Part shown: positions 60,843 to 64,000 of the stretch, one piece after another
Position numbering within the stretch: position 1 is the stretch's first letter
Layout: every line of letters begins with the position of its first letter
Assembly: GCF_038433135.1 (NCBI RefSeq)
Contig: NZ_JBCDMV010000015.1
Coordinates: 8,582 to 72,581, forward strand
Source: Luteococcus sp038433135
Lineage (GTDB): Bacteria > Actinomycetota > Actinomycetes > Propionibacteriales > Propionibacteriaceae
DNA: 64,000 nt
Direction: 5' to 3'
Position numbers and translations under genes: made by a program
Notes under the pieces: generated by a model
What the model was told of the DNA's origin: nothing
Database searches by the model: none
The model's input: only the letters and a program-made list of their open reading frames with translations

Positions 60843-61943
60843 ATGACATTGCGCATTGCCCAACTGGCCAACTTCGTCGGTCCGGTCTCGGGCGGAATGC
60901 GCGTGGCGATCGACCAGCTGGGCAAGGGCTACGTCGAGGCCGGGCACGAACGGATCCTGGTGATCCCCGGCCAGCACGACACCACCACCGAGACCGAGAA
61001 CGGCCTGGTGGTGCAGGTTCGCTCCCCGCGGATCACTCGCGACTACCGGATGATCGCCACCCCGTGGCGGGCGCTGAAGGTGCTGGAACGCTTCAACCCC
61101 ACCTCGATCGAGGTCAGCGACAAGTGGACGCTCTCACCGGCAGCCCGGTGGGCGAAGAAGCGCGGCGTGGGCTCAGTCCTGTTCAGCCACGAGCGCCTCG
61201 ATGACATGCTGGCCGGCTGGGTGCGGGCCCAGTTCGGCGTCGAGACGGCCGTCGGTGCGCTGAACCGACGTCTGGTCAAGGAATTCGATGCGGTGGTGGT
61301 GACCTCCGACTACGCCCGGGAGGAATTCGCCGATCTGGGCGCCAACCTGTGGAAGGTGCCGCTTGGGGTTGACCTGGAGACCTTCCACCCCGGCGTCGGG
61401 GCCCCGAGCGAGGACGGTCTGGTCAAGCTCTGCTACGTCGGGCGGATGTCGCACGAGAAGAACCCGGAGCTGGGGGTGGCCGCCGCGGTGGAACTGCACC
61501 GACGTGGCGTGCCGATCCAGCTCAACATGTACGGCGTTGGGCCCGACCTGGAGAAGATGCGGGTGCAGGCCGGCGACGCCCCCGTGGTCTTCCACGGCTT
61601 CGTCAAGGGCCGCGACGAGGTGGCCCGGCGATTCGCCGCCAGCGACATCTCCCTGTCGGTCTGCCCGTCGGAGACCTTCGGGCTGGCGGTCTTGGAGGCC
61701 TTGGCCTGCGGGACCCCCGTCGTCACCTCCAATCGCGGCGGCGCCCACGAGCTGGTGGATGCCACCAGCGGCGAGTACGGCCCGCCGGATGCCGCGGGCA
61801 TCGCCGACGCGGTCGAGCGGCTGATCGGTCGGCTCAGTCCAGAATTGCGGCTGGCGGCCCGCCAGCGCGCCGAGCAATACACCTGGGCCAGCAGCGTCGA
61901 GAAGATGCTGCAGCTCCACGACAGCCTCGGAGGCACCCGATGA
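60843..61943 (+). CDS. Family 4-type glycosyltransferase
   Basis: A 366-residue GT-B glycosyltransferase. The N-terminal Rossmann half has GPVSGGMRVAIDQLGKGYVEAGHE. The C-terminal nucleotide-sugar half has YVGRMSHEKNPEL and the E-x7-E motif CPSETFGLAVLEALACGTPVV. Such enzymes often transfer mannose or glucose to lipids or polysaccharides. The donor and acceptor cannot be read. ATG 60843 has TAGGCT 6 nt upstream. Its stop overlaps the next gene by 4 nt, implying a coupled function. truA, the usual neighbour of rplQ, is absent. Confidence 0.9.
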   Translation: MTLRIAQLANFVGPVSGGMRVAIDQLGKGYVEAGHERILVIPGQHDTTTETENGLVVQVRSPRITRDYRMIATPWRALKVLERFNPTSIEVSDKWTLSPAARWAKKRGVGSVLFSHERLDDMLAGWVRAQFGVETAVGALNRRLVKEFDAVVVTSDYAREEFADLGANLWKVPLGVDLETFHPGVGAPSEDGLVKLCYVGRMSHEKNPELGVAAAVELHRRGVPIQLNMYGVGPDLEKMRVQAGDAPVVFHGFVKGRDEVARRFAASDISLSVCPSETFGLAVLEALACGTPVVTSNRGGAHELVDATSGEYGPPDAAGIADAVERLIGRLSPELRLAARQRAEQYTWASSVEKMLQLHDSLGGTR

Positions 61944-62554
61944 ACAAGTCCTTGCTCCCGCTTGCCGGCGTCGTGGCGCTGGTCGCACCCGCGATCGCCA
62001 CGGCCCCCGGCCCGGCCCCCGACGCGCAGGGGGCCAGCATCGATGACCTGGTGCGCGACTGCCAGCAGACCGGCCTGGAGGGCTGGGAGCTGGTGGACGA
62101 GGCCACCCGACGGGTGCACGAGGCCTTCGACCACACCAGCCTGTGGCACCTGTGGGAAGGCTCCGCCACGGCCCTGCGGCACGGCCACGGCTGGTCGGCC
62201 CAGTACAACGGGGCACTGAAACACGTGCTGCGCGAACTGGGATTCAAGGTGCAGGTGGTGCACGCCGCCCGGGTGCACGGCCTGGGCCGCAACCCGTGGT
62301 GGAATGCCGGCCACACCTGGCTGCAGGTCGCCCACGGGGGCCGCACCCTGGACGTCTGCGCCTCCCGGTTGGAGCACAGGGCCGGGCGGGTCAGCTTCGT
62401 CCCGGTCACCCAGGTGCGCCCGATGAACCGCTGGACCCGCAGCCTGGTCTCGCTCTCGCTCAGCCCCGTCGTCGCCGTGCAGGCCTGGCGCCAGGTGCTG
62501 GGTGGCGCCGAGCAACCCAAGTGGCTCTACCGGGGCTTCGACGAGCAGGTGTAG
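61940..62554 (+). CDS. Transglutaminase-fold-like protein lacking the catalytic cysteine
   Basis: A 204-residue protein with a hydrophobic N-terminus (about 1-22) that may be a signal or anchor. The segment GHGWSAQYNGALKHVLRELGFKVQVVHAARV, then GHTWLQV and RTLDVCAS, resembles a transglutaminase-like fold. Ser86 stands where Cys is expected; His125 and Asp138 fit the other triad positions. If the alignment is right it is a pseudoenzyme or a serine variant. It overlaps the glycosyltransferase by 4 nt (ATGA). Family assignment is tentative. Confidence 0.6.
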   Translation: MNKSLLPLAGVVALVAPAIATAPGPAPDAQGASIDDLVRDCQQTGLEGWELVDEATRRVHEAFDHTSLWHLWEGSATALRHGHGWSAQYNGALKHVLRELGFKVQVVHAARVHGLGRNPWWNAGHTWLQVAHGGRTLDVCASRLEHRAGRVSFVPVTQVRPMNRWTRSLVSLSLSPVVAVQAWRQVLGGAEQPKWLYRGFDEQV

Positions 62555-62581
62555 ACCAATCGGGCTGGGGCGCTGCCAGGG

Positions 62582-63811
62582 TCAGGCGGCGTGGGCGCAA
62601 CCCCAGGGCTGCAGGCCGCGCTGGGCGTAGAGCTTGTTGGCGATGGTGATCTGCTGCTCACGGGTGGCCAGGTTGGCCGTAGGCGCGTACTTGGTGCCGC
62701 CGTTGACCTCCCAAGTCTGCTTGTCGAACTGCAGGCCGCCGTAGTAGCCATTGCCGGTGTTGATCGACCAGTTGCCGCTGGACTCGCACTGGGCGATCCG
62801 GTCCCACATCGCGGAGCGAGAGGTGTCCAGGCCGGACTTGTCGCTCTTCTTGCCCTGCGACGCGCGTGATGTCGGGGTGCTGGAGCTGGAGGGCGCCGCG
62901 CTGCTGCTGGCCGATGGGGAGGTCGACGCGCTGGGCTGGGAGGACGCGCTCGGGCTGGCCGAGGGCTTCGCCGCCTCCTTCGTGCCGACGGTGACCTGCT
63001 CGTCCACCGGCTTCTTGGTGACGGTGCTGGAGAGCAGCTTGCTGCTGGTTTCCTTGCCGTCCTCCACGGTGACCTGCCAGATCTTGGTGGCCAGGCCGTC
63101 CTTGCCCTTGGTGACCACCTTGGTGGTGCCCTTGGCGAGATCGGTGGATTCGGTCTTGACGATCTTGAACTTGATCGCCTCGGTGGTGGTCTTGGTCTTG
63201 GTGCCCACCTTGCTGACGACGATCTCCATCCCGTCGGTCAGCCCGGTGGTGGCCGCGGGGGTCACCGTCTGGCCCTTGCCCAGGGTGATCCGACGCTCGC
63301 GCAGCAACTCGCCGACGGTGGCGGCGGTGGTCTGGACGCCCACCGGAACCTCGCCGTCCTGCGAGAGCTTGACGCCCTTCGGGGTGCTGGCGGTCACGGC
63401 CAGGCCCTCCCGGCTGAGCGCGGCGGAGCGGCTGACGGACAGCCGAGTGCCTGACTGGGTGACGCCCAGCTGGGTCAGCGCGGCGTCGACGGTGGTCGCG
63501 GTGGTCCACACGGTGGTCTTCTTGCCGTCCAGGGTGAGGGTCAGCGGGCGACCGTAGTTGACGCTGACCTGGCTGCCGTCGGTGATCTGGCTGTCCAGCG
63601 CCGGGACGACGGTGTCGTGCGGGGTGATGGTGATCTCGCTGGCCTTGAGCGCGTCCTGCACGGTGCTGCCGAAGGTGTGCACGGCCAGCGTGGTGCCATC
63701 GACGTTGACCAGGACCTCCTTGTCCATCACCTGCCAGCCGACAAGCCCGGCCACGGCGGCGACGACGGTGGTGGTGCTGGCGGAAATGATCCCGATGGTC
63801 TTCTTGTTCAC
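62582..63811 (-). CDS. rpfB: Resuscitation-promoting factor (RpfB-like)
   Basis: A 409-residue exported lytic transglycosylase. A membrane/signal segment (about 5-28) is followed by three DUF348 repeats (about 33-200), a G5 domain (about 205-278), a Ser/Pro-rich linker (about 283-318) and the Rpf domain (about 330-409). The latter has catalytic Glu343 in IAQCESSGNW, GGLQF and a paired C-terminal Cys405. It cleaves peptidoglycan and promotes exit from dormancy. GTG 63811 is chosen because GAGGAG lies 5 nt before it; ATG 63835 is possible. In many actinobacteria it precedes ksgA. Confidence 0.95.
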   Translation of the reverse strand: MNKKTIGIISASTTTVVAAVAGLVGWQVMDKEVLVNVDGTTLAVHTFGSTVQDALKASEITITPHDTVVPALDSQITDGSQVSVNYGRPLTLTLDGKKTTVWTTATTVDAALTQLGVTQSGTRLSVSRSAALSREGLAVTASTPKGVKLSQDGEVPVGVQTTAATVGELLRERRITLGKGQTVTPAATTGLTDGMEIVVSKVGTKTKTTTEAIKFKIVKTESTDLAKGTTKVVTKGKDGLATKIWQVTVEDGKETSSKLLSSTVTKKPVDEQVTVGTKEAAKPSASPSASSQPSASTSPSASSSAAPSSSSTPTSRASQGKKSDKSGLDTSRSAMWDRIAQCESSGNWSINTGNGYYGGLQFDKQTWEVNGGTKYAPTANLATREQQITIANKLYAQRGLQPWGCAHAA

Positions 63812-63868
63812 GCTGCTCCTCGCTGGGTGCCACATCTCGCTGGTCCCGCGTCCAATTGTGCCGGTCAG

Positions 63869-63986
63869 CCTGAGATTTTCCTAAATGCCAGCGAGATCTC
63901 TCAGGAAGTTCGGAGGTTGGTGGTAATGCCGCTGCCGCGGCTTAGTAAGCCCCGGCAGCGGCGAGGCCCCCCTCCCGAGAGGGGGG
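63869..63986. other. Structured region upstream of rpfB
   Basis: It holds an inverted repeat CCTGAGA (63869-63875) / TCTCAGG (63899-63905), a long hairpin 63928-63962 (GCCGCTGCCG-x-GGCTT paired with AAGCC-x-CGGCAGCGGC, loop AGT) and a CCCCCCTC/GAGGGGGG hairpin 63967-63986. The last two probably terminate the next upstream gene, which is outside the window; the first may be regulatory. The remaining bases to 64000 hold no recognised feature. Confidence 0.5.
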
Positions 63987-64000
63987 AAGAGGGATGTCGG

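Noticed and set aside
63836..64000. ydaO-type c-di-AMP riboswitch before rpfB
   Set aside because: The conserved riboswitch sequence blocks were not found on the minus strand in this interval.

Overview
The window is a high-GC actinobacterial chromosome segment spanning almost the whole transcription/translation supercluster: the end of rplA, rplJ-rplL, rpoB-rpoC, the str genes (rpsL-rpsG-fusA-tuf), the S10 genes (rpsJ to rpsQ), the spc genes (rplN to rplO, then secY-adk-map) and the alpha genes (infA-rpmJ-rpsM-rpsK-rpsD-rpoA-rplQ). Core gene order is classical. An L17 carrying an actinobacterial 'sunset'-type tail, zinc-type S14 and L36, an RpfB-like factor, frequent GTG starts and several leaderless promoters point to an actinobacterium. 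Family Propionibacteriaceae is my best guess, and it is inference only.

What is unusual is how often foreign or accessory blocks interrupt the cluster. (1) A MOSC protein lies between rpoC and rpsL. (2) About 10 kb between tuf and rpsJ holds a LysM protein, treY, a DUF4112 protein, divergent glnS/gltX, and a DEDDh exonuclease paired with a cNMP/CBS/DUF294 protein. (3) A 1043-residue secreted, multidomain putative glycoside hydrolase sits between rpsQ and rplN with its own promoter and terminator. (4) A five-gene peptide ABC transporter operon (oppABCDF) lies antisense between rplO and secY. (5) Six genes (capA-like, fhs, gpsA-like, S9 peptidase, DUF1707, YciI-like) lie between map and infA. 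(6) A glycosyltransferase, a transglutaminase-fold protein and rpfB follow rplQ. At the left edge, a secreted NlpC/P60 hydrolase sits between rplA and rplJ.

Regulation visible in the sequence: sigma70-type promoters before rplJ, rpoB (two), rpsL, tuf and infA, and on the minus strand before the NlpC/P60 gene. There is an L10-type leader followed by an intrinsic terminator before rplJ, and strong hairpin terminators after rplL, rpoC, rpsG, tuf, rpsQ, rplO and rplQ. The NlpC/P60 promoter carries a GAACGTTC palindrome in its spacer. Core ribosomal genes have Shine-Dalgarno leaders. At least eight accessory genes have a TANNNT hexamer only 6-7 nt before the start codon (nine if gltX, at 9 nt, is counted), which implies leaderless mRNAs.

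Four copies of an imperfect palindromic repeat (arms CCTCGACAGGCTCGG / CCGAGCCTGTCGAGG around a GTGGT core) lie only between convergent genes. A separate perfect 17-bp inverted repeat lies between the gpsA-like and S9 peptidase genes. No CRISPR array, insertion sequence, tRNA or rRNA was recognised.
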